Part shown: positions 34,579-42,932 of the stretch, one piece after another
Layout: the number at the start of each line of letters is the position of its first letter
Numbering within the stretch: position 1 is the first letter of the stretch
From: JBFAPK01 sp040676675
GTDB taxonomy: Bacteria; Actinomycetota; Actinomycetes; Mycobacteriales; Micromonosporaceae
Length of the DNA: 64,000 nucleotides
Direction: 5' to 3'
NCBI RefSeq assembly: GCF_040676675.1
Contig: NZ_JBFAPK010000004.1
Location: 124,001-188,000 of the forward strand
Position numbers and translations under genes: made by a program
The notes under the pieces: generated by a model
What the model saw: only the letters and a program-made list of their open reading frames with translations
Told to the model about the DNA's origin: nothing
Databases searched by the model: none

Positions 34579-36092
34579 GCGTACGGCGGATCATGGGCAC
34601 GGAGGTCGAGTACGGCATCTCCGTACCCGGCCAGGCCGGTGCCAATCCGATGGTCACCTCGTCGCAGGTGGTCAACGCCTACGGCGCGCGGCCCGAGTTG
34701 ACCCGCGGCGGCCGGGCACGGTGGGACTACGAGGAGGAGTCCCCGCTGCGCGACGCGCGGGGCTTCACCTACTCCGGCGCGGCCTACGACCCGGCCGAGG
34801 CGCTCGCCGACGAGGACCTCGGGCTGGCGAACGTGATACTCACCAACGGCGCGCGGCTCTACGTCGACCACGCGCACCCGGAGTACTCCACTCCCGAGGT
34901 GACCAACCCCCTCGACGTGGTCCGTTGGGACAAGGCGGGGGAGCGGGTGATGGCCGAGGCGGCCCGGCGGGCGGCCACGATCCCCGGTACCCACCCGATC
35001 CACCTCTACAAGAACAACACCGACAACAAGGGCGCCAGCTACGGCGCGCACGAGAACTACCTGATGCGCCGGCAGACCCCGTTCGCGGACATCGTCACGT
35101 ACCTGACGCCGTTCTTCGTGACCCGCCAGATCGTCTGCGGCGCGGGCCGGGTCGGGATCGGCCAGGACGGCTCCCAGCCGGGCTTCCAGATCTCCCAGCG
35201 GGCGGACTTCTTCGAGGTCGAGGTCGGCCTGGAGACCACCCTCAAGCGCCCGATCATCAACACCCGGGACGAGCCGCACGCCGACGCCGACAAGTACCGC
35301 CGGCTGCACGTGATCATCGGTGACGCGAACCTGTCGGAGATCTCGACGTACCTCAAGGTCGGTACGACCGCGCTGGTGCTGACGATGATCGAGGAGAAGG
35401 CGCTCACCCCGGACCTCGGCATCGCCGACCCGGTCGCCGAGCTCAAGGCGGTCAGCCACGACCCCGGCCTGACCCACCTGGTCCGGCTGCGCGACGGTCG
35501 CCGGCTCACCGCGCTCGACCTGCAGTGGGCCTACTACGAGCGGGCCCGGTCCTTTGTCGACGATCGGTACGGCTCCGACGTGGACGAGGCCACGAGCGAC
35601 GTGCTCAACCGGTGGGAGAGCGTGCTGGACCGGCTGGGCCGGGACGCCATGCTCTGCGCGGGCGAGCTGGACTGGGTGGCCAAGCTGCGGCTGCTGGAGG
35701 GCTACCGGGAGCGCGAGAAGCTCGGCTGGGCCTCGCACAAGCTCCAGCTGGTCGACCTGCAGTACTCGGACGTGCGGCCGGAGAAGGGCCTCTACCACCG
35801 GCTGGTGTCGCGCGGCTCGATGGCGACGCTGCTGTCCGACGAGGAGACCCGCGCCGCGATGGTGGAGCCGCCCGAGGACACCCGCGCCTACTTCCGCGGT
35901 CGTTGCCTGGCCCAGTACGCCTCCGAGGTGGTCGCCGCCAGCTGGGACTCGGTCATCTTCGACGTGGGCCGGGAGTCCCTGGTCCGGGTGCCGATGATGG
36001 AGCCGGAGCGGGGCACCAAGACGCACGTCGGCGCGCTCTTCGACCGCTGTCCCAGCGCGAAGGACCTGCTGGAGACCCTCACCGGCGGCTGA
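34575..36092 (+). CDS. dop: Pup deamidase / depupylase Dop
   Basis: 505 residues. It deamidates C-terminal Gln of Pup to Glu and removes Pup from substrates. Glutamine-synthetase-like fold: MGTEVEYGI with the ATP/Mg Glu residues, and the catalytic Asp at about 98 in LYVDHAHPEYSTPE. The Dop-specific loop (about residues 40-75, ELTRGGRARWDYEEESPLRD), absent from PafA, separates it from the ligase. The C-terminal domain with QYASEVVAASWDSV is intact. It precedes pup by 118 bases. Confidence 0.97.
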   Translation: MSVRRIMGTEVEYGISVPGQAGANPMVTSSQVVNAYGARPELTRGGRARWDYEEESPLRDARGFTYSGAAYDPAEALADEDLGLANVILTNGARLYVDHAHPEYSTPEVTNPLDVVRWDKAGERVMAEAARRAATIPGTHPIHLYKNNTDNKGASYGAHENYLMRRQTPFADIVTYLTPFFVTRQIVCGAGRVGIGQDGSQPGFQISQRADFFEVEVGLETTLKRPIINTRDEPHADADKYRRLHVIIGDANLSEISTYLKVGTTALVLTMIEEKALTPDLGIADPVAELKAVSHDPGLTHLVRLRDGRRLTALDLQWAYYERARSFVDDRYGSDVDEATSDVLNRWESVLDRLGRDAMLCAGELDWVAKLRLLEGYREREKLGWASHKLQLVDLQYSDVRPEKGLYHRLVSRGSMATLLSDEETRAAMVEPPEDTRAYFRGRCLAQYASEVVAASWDSVIFDVGRESLVRVPMMEPERGTKTHVGALFDRCPSAKDLLETLTGG

Positions 36093-36173
36093 CGCCCCGG
36101 CCGGCCGTACGCGCCCGGCCGACTTCCGTAACCCTGACGTGGCACGGCAGGGCCATTCCGTCGTTCCCGCGAG

Positions 36174-36179
36174 GTAAGT
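36174..36179 (+). promoter_or_regulatory. -10 box TAAGTT for pup
   Basis: TAAGTT lies 31 bases before the pup ATG, and GGAGGAGG lies between; pup therefore probably has its own promoter and a normal leader. Confidence 0.4.
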
Positions 36180-36210
36180 TTTCCCCAGGCGATCGTGGAG
36201 GAGGCACCAG

Positions 36211-36426
36211 ATGACTACCCGTGACAGCGGCGGTCAGTCGCAGTCCGGCAAGAGCTCGCAGGACAAGCCGGTCGAGGAGGTCACGACCGAGGCGAACGCG
36301 GAGACCATCGAGCGCGTCGAGCAGCTGAAGGAAGAGACCGACGACCTGCTCGACGAGATCGACTCCGTGCTGGAGGAGAACGCCGAGGAGTTCGTGCGGG
36401 GATACGTACAGAAGGGCGGCCAGTGA
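36211..36426 (+). CDS. pup: Prokaryotic ubiquitin-like protein Pup
   Basis: 71 residues, ATG with strong GGAGGAGG. Intrinsically disordered N-terminal half (Ser/Gln/Lys-rich), helix-forming ERVEQLKEETDDLLDEIDSV that binds the Mpa coiled coil, and C-terminal GGQ. The terminal Gln must be deamidated by Dop before PafA can ligate it to substrate lysines. Followed by a perfect hairpin, so pup can be expressed apart from prcBA. Confidence 0.97.
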   Translation: MTTRDSGGQSQSGKSSQDKPVEEVTTEANAETIERVEQLKEETDDLLDEIDSVLEENAEEFVRGYVQKGGQ

Positions 36427-36456
36427 TCTTGTCGCGGTGATCCGCCAGCCCGTCGC

Positions 36457-36481
36457 CGCGCCGGCACGCCGTGCCGGCGCG
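36457..36481. terminator. Hairpin after pup
   Basis: CGCGCCGGCAC and GTGCCGGCGCG pair perfectly over 11 bp around a GCC loop, 30 bases after the pup stop. Confidence 0.6.
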
Positions 36482-36649
36482 CATGGGCCCGCGGTGAACC
36501 GGACGCGGCTCCGCGCCGTTCGCCCCGCGATCATGGCACCGCGCGGGTCCGGGCGTTAATCTGCTTCAACCCCGCGCGTCACCGACGCACGATCCGGGTG
36601 CCGACGGCGTCCGCGCGGGCCGCGACGGGTACCGAGCGAAGGGAACTAC

Positions 36650-37483
36650 GTGGTAGCGGGCTTCGATCCAGCCGGGCGCCTCTGGGGCGTCGAGTCGGGC
36701 ATGTCCTCGTTCACCCAGCTGTTGAGCGAGGTCGCCCCCGAGTTGCTTCCGGGTCGTCGCCCGCTGCCTCCCGGAAGCGCCGCCGAACTGGCGCCGCACG
36801 CCACCACCATCGTCGCCATCAGCACCGCCGAGGGCGTGGTGATGGCCGGGGACCGGCGCGCCACCTCGGGCAACCTGATCGCCAGCCGCACCGTCGAGAA
36901 GGTCTACCCGGCCGACGCGTACTCGCTGGTCGGCGTCGCCGGCACGGCCGGGATCGGGATCGAGCTGCTGCGCCTCTTCCAGGTCGAGCTGGAGCACTAC
37001 GAGAAGATCGAGGGCGCGATGCTCTCGCTCGACGGCAAGGCCAACCGGCTCGCCTCGATGATCAGGGGCAACCTCGGCGCGGCGATGCAGGGCCTCGCCG
37101 TGGTGCCGATCTTCGCCGGCTTCGACCTGGGCGCCACCGACCCGAGCCGGGCCGGGCGGATCTTCAGCTACGACGTCACGGGCGGACCCTACGAGGAGAC
37201 CGGCTACGACGCCGTCGGCTCGGGCTCGCTCTTCGCGAAGGCCGCGCTGAAGAAGCGGTACCGGCCCGGGCTCGGCACCGAGGAGGCGATCCGGCTCGCC
37301 GTCGAGGCGCTCTACGACGCCGCCGACGACGACAGCGCCACGGGCGGCCCGGACCTGGCCCGCCGGATCTTCCCGGTCGTCATGACCGCGACGGCCGAGG
37401 GGACCAACCGGCTCACCGACGCCGAGTCCGCGTCGCTCGCCGAAGCCGTCGTCGCCGCCCGGATGGAGAATCCGGGCGGCTGA
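36650..37483 (+). CDS. prcB: 20S proteasome beta subunit
   Basis: 277 residues, GTG with GAAGGGA upstream. Propeptide of 51 residues, cleaved before Thr52 in HATTIVAIST, the N-terminal nucleophile of the active chamber. Lys in GDRRATSGN region and the GSGSLFAKAALKK segment support a catalytic beta type. Seven copies stack in two inner rings and degrade unfolded substrates. Just upstream, TAATCT (36555-36560) is a possible -10 box. prcA follows after 80 bases and is probably co-transcribed. Confidence 0.97.
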   Translation: MVAGFDPAGRLWGVESGMSSFTQLLSEVAPELLPGRRPLPPGSAAELAPHATTIVAISTAEGVVMAGDRRATSGNLIASRTVEKVYPADAYSLVGVAGTAGIGIELLRLFQVELEHYEKIEGAMLSLDGKANRLASMIRGNLGAAMQGLAVVPIFAGFDLGATDPSRAGRIFSYDVTGGPYEETGYDAVGSGSLFAKAALKKRYRPGLGTEEAIRLAVEALYDAADDDSATGGPDLARRIFPVVMTATAEGTNRLTDAESASLAEAVVAARMENPGG

Positions 37484-37563
37484 CCCGCCCCGCCCGCCGC
37501 CCGTTTCCGCCCGACCCCGCTCAGCCGCACGCCGTTCGTACCGTTCAAAGGAGACCCGCCGCC

Positions 37564-38430
37564 GTGGCCATGCAGTTCTACGCCTCGCCCGAGCAGATCA
37601 TGCGCGACCGTTCCGAGCTGGCCCGCAAGGGCATCGCCCGGGGGCGCAGCGCGGTGGTGCTCAGCTACGAGGGCGGCGTGCTCTTCGTCGCGGAGAACCT
37701 CTCCAGCGCGCTGCACAAGGTCAGCGAGATCTACGACCGGATCGGCTTCGCGGCCGTCGGACGGTACAACGAGTTCGAGAACCTGCGCCGCTTCGGTGTC
37801 CGTACCGCCGACCTCAACGGCGTCAGCTTCGACCGGCGCGACGTCACCGGGCGGGCGCTGGCCAACGTGTACGCGCAGACCCTCGGCACGCTCTTCACCG
37901 AGCAGTCGAAGCCGTTCGAGGTGGAGATCTGCATCGCCGAGGTGGGCGCGTCCCCCGACGACGACGAGATCTACCGGCTGACCTACGACGGCTCGGTCAA
38001 CGACGAGCCGGGCTGCATGGCGATGGGTGGCCAGGCCGAGGCGATCGCGGGCGCGCTCCGCGCCGACCACCGCAAGGACATGTCGCTGCAGGCCGCGATC
38101 GCGCTGGCGGTACGGGCGCTGGGCAGCGTCGGCGGCGAGGGGGGCGCGGCCCGGACGATCGCCGCCAACCAGCTGGAGGTGGCGGTGCTGGACCGCCGGC
38201 GGGTCGGGCGTACCTTCCGGCGGATCACCGGCGCGGCGCTCACCACGCTGCTGGGCGGGGGCGAGTCGGCCGAGGCGGAGCAGACCCGGCCGGACGAGCC
38301 GAAGGCCCCGGCGAAGGGCCCGAAGAAGCCGACCTCCTCGGCCGCCTCGGCGGACCTGGAGACCAAGGACGGCGGCGCGGCCAGGGACGGCGACGAGGAC
38401 GCGGACGGCGGCGAGCAGCCGAAGAAGTGA
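37564..38430 (+). CDS. prcA: 20S proteasome alpha subunit
   Basis: 288 residues from GTG 37564 (AAAGGAG 10 bases upstream; ATG 37570 is a weaker alternative). N-terminal MQFYASPEQIMRDRSELARK is the gating H0 helix, followed by the alpha-type core without a Thr nucleophile (GVLFVAENLSSALHKVSEIYDRI). The C-terminal 55 residues are Lys/Glu/Ala-rich and disordered. Outer rings control entry and receive the Mpa C-terminus. Ends at a strong terminator facing the GT2/rml operon. Confidence 0.97.
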   Translation: MAMQFYASPEQIMRDRSELARKGIARGRSAVVLSYEGGVLFVAENLSSALHKVSEIYDRIGFAAVGRYNEFENLRRFGVRTADLNGVSFDRRDVTGRALANVYAQTLGTLFTEQSKPFEVEICIAEVGASPDDDEIYRLTYDGSVNDEPGCMAMGGQAEAIAGALRADHRKDMSLQAAIALAVRALGSVGGEGGAARTIAANQLEVAVLDRRRVGRTFRRITGAALTTLLGGGESAEAEQTRPDEPKAPAKGPKKPTSSAASADLETKDGGAARDGDEDADGGEQPKK

Positions 38431-38479
38431 GCGCGCCCCGGTCGGGCGGCGGGCGCGCCCGCCACCCGACCGGGTAGAC

Positions 38480-38519
38480 GAGAAACGGGCCCGGGGCTGA
38501 TGCCCCGGGCCCGTTTCTC
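38480..38519. terminator. Perfect 18-bp-stem terminator, prcA / GT2 convergent
   Basis: GAGAAACGGGCCCGGGGC (38480-38497), loop TGAT, then the exact complement (38502-38519). The stem ends in AAAC/GTTT, so it works in both directions. Confidence 0.85.
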
Positions 38520-38571
38520 CGTCGCCGGCGCCGTGAGACTCCGGCGGGTGCGCTGAGACCCGGCGGCGCGC

Positions 38572-39621
38572 TCAGACCCAGCGACGCACCAGTCGCCAGT
38601 ACGCCGACATCGCGGCGTTCAGCACGCCCACCCCGGGCGGGTTCATCAGGGGGGTGTCGAAGCGGTCGGTGAGTACCCGCATCCACTCGCGGTCCGGCAC
38701 CGTCCGCTCGGCCTGGAGCATCCGGCGCCGCTCACGCAGGTGCCGCCGGTGCTGCCAGAGCCACCCGTAGCCCCGCAGCTTGTCGCGCAGCCAGCCCTCC
38801 TTGACCGCCAGCAGCAGCATGGCGGCCTCCAGCGCGAGCAGCGGCGGAGCCAGCAGCAACAGCGAGCGGCCGCCCCACAGGGTGCTGACGAACATCAGCC
38901 GGTTCCGTTCGACCAGGTAGTACTTGAACGAGTTGCGGCTGAACTCGTAGCGGTGCAGCGCCACCGCGTCCGGTACGTTCACCACCCGCAGCCCGACCCG
39001 CCAGGTACGGATCGACAGGTCGGCGTCCTCGTGGTAGGCGAAGTAGTGGTGGTCGAAGCCGCCGAGCCGGTCCCAGTGGGTCCGGCGGGTGACCAGGCAG
39101 GCGCCCATCGCGCCCGCGGTCTCGGTCGGCTCGGCGCGGGTCTCCCGCTGCCGGAACCCGCCGATCCAGCTGACGCCGAGCACGTGCACCTCGTTGCCGC
39201 TGGAGTTGAGCAGCTCCGGCTCGTCGGCCAGCCGTACCGCGCCGGCCGCGATCCCGATGTCGGGCTGGTCCAGCTCCTCGACCAGCCGCGCGAGCGTGTT
39301 CGGCTCGACGATCGCGTCGCCGTTGATCAGGGCGACGTAGTCGCCGGTGGAGGCGGCCACGCCGAGGTTGCAGCCGCCGGAGAAGCCGATGTTCTCGCCC
39401 TCGCCGACGACGGTCACCTGCGGCAGCTTGCCGAGCACCTCGACGTCGTCGGTGGTGCAGCCGTTGTCGACGAGGACGACCTCCACGTCGACCTTGGCCG
39501 AGGCGAGCAGCGTCTCCACACAGCGCCGCAGCAGCGGCTCGGCCTTCCAGGCCAGGACGATCGCGCTGACCCGTGGTAGTCGACCCGTCTCGACCGTCGT
39601 GCCGGCGGTCGCATCAGACAT
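38572..39621 (-). CDS. GT2 glycosyltransferase, rhamnosyltransferase-like
   Basis: 349 residues. N-terminal GT-A: RVSAIVLAWKAEPLLRRCVE, VLVDNGCTTDD, NIGFSGGCNLGVA, INGDAIVEP in place of the DxD, and GAMGACLVTRRTHWDRLGGFD; the acceptor part contains HEDADLSIRTWRVG. One to two hydrophobic stretches near 255-275 may attach it to the membrane. The linked rmlBD genes point to dTDP-rhamnose as donor; acceptor unknown. Third gene of the rmlB-rmlD-GT2 operon. Confidence 0.9.
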   Translation of the reverse strand: MSDATAGTTVETGRLPRVSAIVLAWKAEPLLRRCVETLLASAKVDVEVVLVDNGCTTDDVEVLGKLPQVTVVGEGENIGFSGGCNLGVAASTGDYVALINGDAIVEPNTLARLVEELDQPDIGIAAGAVRLADEPELLNSSGNEVHVLGVSWIGGFRQRETRAEPTETAGAMGACLVTRRTHWDRLGGFDHHYFAYHEDADLSIRTWRVGLRVVNVPDAVALHRYEFSRNSFKYYLVERNRLMFVSTLWGGRSLLLLAPPLLALEAAMLLLAVKEGWLRDKLRGYGWLWQHRRHLRERRRMLQAERTVPDREWMRVLTDRFDTPLMNPPGVGVLNAAMSAYWRLVRRWV

Positions 39622-39682
39622 GTCGCGTTTCTCCCGGATTGAAGGGTGGGGGTGCGTGGCCGGCCGCGTGTCCCGGGCGGGG

Positions 39683-40564
39683 TTATCCCGGGCTACCGAT
39701 ATCCGTGTTCGCGAGCGCGGCGACGAGCATTTTGTGCCAGTCTGACATGGGCGGCAAGCCGGCCGCCGCCCACCGGTCGTGGCCCAGCACGCTGTACGAC
39801 GGGCGGGCCGCGGGCCGGCGGAACTTGTCGCTGGTGGTGGGCCGGATCCGCGCCGGGTCCAGCCCGCGCAGCGCGAACGCGGCCCGGGCCAGCCCGAACC
39901 AGGTGGTCTCGCCGGCGGCGGTGCCGTGGTACGTGCCGGCGGGCGCCCGCCCCGCGAGGGCCGCGTCGGCCAGGTCGATCAGCCGCTCCGCCAGCTCGTA
40001 CGACCAGGTCGGCTGCCCGCGCTGGTCGTCGACCACGTCGAGCTGCTCCCGCTGCCGGGCCAGCCGCAGCATCGTGTCGACGAAGTTGCGCCCGTGCGCC
40101 CCGTAGAGCCACGCGGTGCGCACCACGTACCCGGTCCGGGGCAGCAGCCGCGCCACGGCCTGCTCGCCGGCGAGCTTGCTGCGGCCGTACGCGTTGATCG
40201 GGGCGGTCGGCGCGTCCTCGGGATACGGGCGGGTGGCGTCGCCGGGGAAGACGTAGTCGGTGGAGACGCTCAGCAGCAGCGCGCCGCTGTCGGCGCAGGC
40301 GCGGGCGAGGTTGGCCACCCCGTCGCCGTTCACCGCCGTCGCGGCGGCCTCATCCGTCTCGGCCCCGTCGACGTCGGTCCAGGCCGCCGCGTTGATCACG
40401 ACCCGATGCCCCGCGACGGCCGCGGCGACCGCCGCCGGGTCGGTGAGATCCAGGTCGGCCCGGGTGGCCGCGGTGAAGGCCCGGCCGGACCGCGCCCCGA
40501 GGGCCTCGGTCAGGTCCCGCCCCAGCATCCCGCCGGCGCCGGTGACCAGCCACGACCCGGTCAC
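39683..40564 (-). CDS. rmlD: dTDP-4-dehydrorhamnose reductase
   Basis: 293 residues. Last step to dTDP-L-rhamnose: NADPH reduction of dTDP-4-keto-rhamnose. Extended SDR with LVTGAGGMLGRDL, catalytic Tyr/Lys in YGRSKLAGE and STDYVFPGDATRPY. Starts GTG 52 bases after the rmlB stop and ends 61 bases before the GT2 gene. No rmlC lies in this cluster. Confidence 0.95.
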   Translation of the reverse strand: MTGSWLVTGAGGMLGRDLTEALGARSGRAFTAATRADLDLTDPAAVAAAVAGHRVVINAAAWTDVDGAETDEAAATAVNGDGVANLARACADSGALLLSVSTDYVFPGDATRPYPEDAPTAPINAYGRSKLAGEQAVARLLPRTGYVVRTAWLYGAHGRNFVDTMLRLARQREQLDVVDDQRGQPTWSYELAERLIDLADAALAGRAPAGTYHGTAAGETTWFGLARAAFALRGLDPARIRPTTSDKFRRPAARPSYSVLGHDRWAAAGLPPMSDWHKMLVAALANTDIGSPG

Positions 40565-40616
40565 GCGGCACCGCCGGCGCGGGCCGGGTGGTCCGCCGTA
40601 CCGTGCCGGCGCCCCG

Positions 40617-41612
40617 TCATGCGGACGGGCCGAGCGCGGCGCGGGCCTTCAGCGGCTCCCACCAGGCCCGGTTCTCCCGGTACCACCGGACGGTCTCGCT
40701 CAGGCCGCGGTCGAGGTCGACGCTCGGGGCGTACCCGAGCTCCTCACGGATCTTGGTGATGTCCAGCGAGTAGCGGCGGTCGTGGCCCTTGCGGTCGGCG
40801 ACCGGGACGACCCGGTCCCAGTCCGCCCCGCACGCCTCGAGCAGCCGGCCGGTCAGCTCCCGGTTGGTCAGCTCGGTACCGCCGCCGATGTGGTACACCT
40901 CGCCCGGCCGGCCCTTGTCCTGCACCAGCGCGATGCCGACGCAGTGGTCGTGCACGTGCAGCCAGTCCCGGACGTTGCCGCCGTCGCCGTAGAGCGGCAC
41001 GGTGCCGCCGTCGAGCAGGTTGGTGACGAAGAGCGGGACGACCTTCTCGGGGAACTGGTACGGCCCGTAGTTGTTCGAGCAGCGGGTCAGCACCACGTCC
41101 ATGCCGTGGGTGCGGTGGTAGGCCAGCGCGAGCAGGTCGGAGCCCGCCTTGGAGGCCGAGTACGGCGAGTTCGGCGACAGCGGCCAGCCCTCGGTCCACG
41201 AGCCCTCGTCGATCGAGCCGTAGACCTCGTCGGTCGAGACGTGCACGAAGCGGCCGACGCCGTGCCGCAGGGCGGCGTCGAGCAGGGTCTGCGTGCCGAG
41301 CACGTTCGTGGTCACGAAGGGCGCGGCGCCCTCGATCGAGCGGTCGACGTGCGACTCGGCGGCGAAGTGCACCACCACGTCGTGCCCCGCGATCACCTCG
41401 TCGACCACGGCCGGGTCGCAGATGTCGCCCGGTACGAAACGCAGCCGGCGATCGCCCGACACGGGATCGAGATTGGCCCGGTTGCCCGAATAGGTGAGCT
41501 TGTCCAGGACGGTGACGGCGCTCGGGGCCAGCTGCGGCCCGGTGCCGGTCAACAACATCCGGACGTACTCCGAACCGATGAATCCGGCTCCGCCGGTGAC
41601 GAGGATCCTCAC
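40617..41612 (-). CDS. rmlB: dTDP-glucose 4,6-dehydratase
   Basis: 331 residues. Makes dTDP-4-keto-6-deoxy-glucose. NAD-binding TGGAGFIGSEYVR, DKLTYSGNRANL, STDEVYGS, catalytic YSASKAGSDLL and NNYGPYQFPEK match RmlB. The GTG start is 9 bases after TAGACT (complement of 41622-41627). Divergent from rmlA, sharing about 264 bases of upstream sequence which is otherwise a C/G-rich non-coding stretch with no gene I can support. Confidence 0.96.
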   Translation of the reverse strand: MRILVTGGAGFIGSEYVRMLLTGTGPQLAPSAVTVLDKLTYSGNRANLDPVSGDRRLRFVPGDICDPAVVDEVIAGHDVVVHFAAESHVDRSIEGAAPFVTTNVLGTQTLLDAALRHGVGRFVHVSTDEVYGSIDEGSWTEGWPLSPNSPYSASKAGSDLLALAYHRTHGMDVVLTRCSNNYGPYQFPEKVVPLFVTNLLDGGTVPLYGDGGNVRDWLHVHDHCVGIALVQDKGRPGEVYHIGGGTELTNRELTGRLLEACGADWDRVVPVADRKGHDRRYSLDITKIREELGYAPSVDLDRGLSETVRWYRENRAWWEPLKARAALGPSA

Positions 41613-41864
41613 GGCTTCGGGAGTCTACGCGACGCGAGCCCGCCGGAGCCGGACGCGTCCACCGCCGCGCCGTTCCCCGCCACCGCTCCGACCCGCTGGG
41701 AACCCACCGGCGCGACCCCGCCCGGAGCCGACGGCGCCACCGCCCGGAACCGCCGGCGTGACCCCGTCCCGAGCCGCCGTCGGGTACCGAGGGCCGGTGT
41801 CTCCGGTCGATCCGGGAGCCCCGCGGTGGGGCGGGGCCGGGCGCCCGCCGGACGCCGTCCTGGG

Positions 41865-41870
41865 TAGGCT
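41865..41870 (+). promoter_or_regulatory. -10 box TAGGCT for leaderless rmlA
   Basis: TAGGCT lies 6 bases before the rmlA GTG at 41877. Confidence 0.55.
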
Positions 41871-41876
41871 TCCGAG

Positions 41877-42734
41877 GTGCGCGGAATTCTCCTTGCCGGC
41901 GGGACCGGCTCGCGGCTCTGGCCGATCACCCGGGCCGTGTCGAAGCAGCTCATGCCGATCTTCGACAAACCCATGATCTACTACCCGCTCTCCACGCTGA
42001 TCATGGCGGGGATCCGGGAGATTCTGGTGATCACCACCCCGGACGACCAGCCCCAGTTCCAGCGCCTGCTCGGCGACGGCAGCCAGTTCGGCCTGCGCCT
42101 GGAGTACGCGGCGCAGGCCCGCCCCGAGGGCATCGCCCAGGCGTTCCTGCTCGGCGCCGACTTCATCGGCAACGAACCGGTCGCCCTGATCCTCGGCGAC
42201 AACATCTTCCACGGCGTCGGGCTCGGCCGGCAGCTCGCCGAGCACAACACGCTCACCGGCGGCCGCGTCTTCGCGTACCCGGTCGCCAACCCCGAGGCGT
42301 ACGGCGTGGTGGAGTTCGACGACACCGGGCGGGTGCTCTCGATCGAGGAGAAGCCGGCGCTGCCCAAGTCCCGGTACGCGGTACCCGGGCTCTACTTCTA
42401 CGACAGCCGGGTGGTGGAGATCGCCCAGAAGCTCACCCCGAGCGCCCGGGGCGAGCTGGAGATCACCGCGGTCAACGAGGCGTACCGGGAGAAGGGCGAG
42501 CTCACCGTCACGGTGCTCGACCGGGGTACCGCCTGGCTCGACACCGGCACCTTCACCTCGATGATGCAGGCGGCCGAGTTCGTCCGGGTGATCGAGGAAC
42601 GCCAGGGGATGAAGATCGGCTGTGTCGAGGAGGAGGCGTGGCGGGCCGGCCTCATCGACGACGACCAGCTCCGCGCCCTCGCCGCACCGCTGACCAAGAG
42701 CGGCTACGGCCAGTACCTCCTCGACCTGCTGTAA
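41877..42734 (+). CDS. rmlA: Glucose-1-phosphate thymidylyltransferase
   Basis: 285 residues. Commits glucose-1-phosphate to dTDP-glucose. N-terminal nucleotide loop LLAGGTGSRLWPIT, metal-binding LGDNIFHG, and EEKPALPKSRYAVPGLYFYD are typical of RmlA. It stops at TAA and is followed at once by the repeat/hairpin module that ends the transcript before pafA. With rmlB and rmlD, it supplies three of the four dTDP-rhamnose steps. Confidence 0.96.
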   Translation: MRGILLAGGTGSRLWPITRAVSKQLMPIFDKPMIYYPLSTLIMAGIREILVITTPDDQPQFQRLLGDGSQFGLRLEYAAQARPEGIAQAFLLGADFIGNEPVALILGDNIFHGVGLGRQLAEHNTLTGGRVFAYPVANPEAYGVVEFDDTGRVLSIEEKPALPKSRYAVPGLYFYDSRVVEIAQKLTPSARGELEITAVNEAYREKGELTVTVLDRGTAWLDTGTFTSMMQAAEFVRVIEERQGMKIGCVEEEAWRAGLIDDDQLRALAAPLTKSGYGQYLLDLL

Positions 42735-42870
42735 TTTCGCGCTCGCCGCGCTTCGCGGCGCCTGAGGGGCGATCGTCCTTCGCCTGCGGGGCGCGACCGC
42801 TTCGCGGCGCGCTCCTCGGCTGCAGCACGACGCCGGCGCCGCTACGCTCGCTCGCTGGGTCCGGCGACAC
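42735..42870. repeat. Post-stop repeat module, copy C (inverted), with terminator hairpin
   Basis: Starts right after the rmlA stop. Has CGCCGCG-CTT-CGCGGCG (42744-42760), the shared 15-mer in inverted form (42748-42762), then inverted GCCGAGGAGCGCGCCGCG and CAGCGAGCGAGCG-type blocks found in copy B. Confidence 0.65.
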
Positions 42871-42920
42871 GGGGCGCGGATACACCGCGCGGACGGTGAC
42901 CAACCGGGGCTTCGGGCGGC

Positions 42921-42926
42921 TAGTGT
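42921..42926 (+). promoter_or_regulatory. -10 box TAGTGT for leaderless pafA
   Basis: TAGTGT lies 6 bases before the pafA ATG at 42933; no Shine-Dalgarno is present. Confidence 0.6.
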
Positions 42927-42932
42927 CTCATT

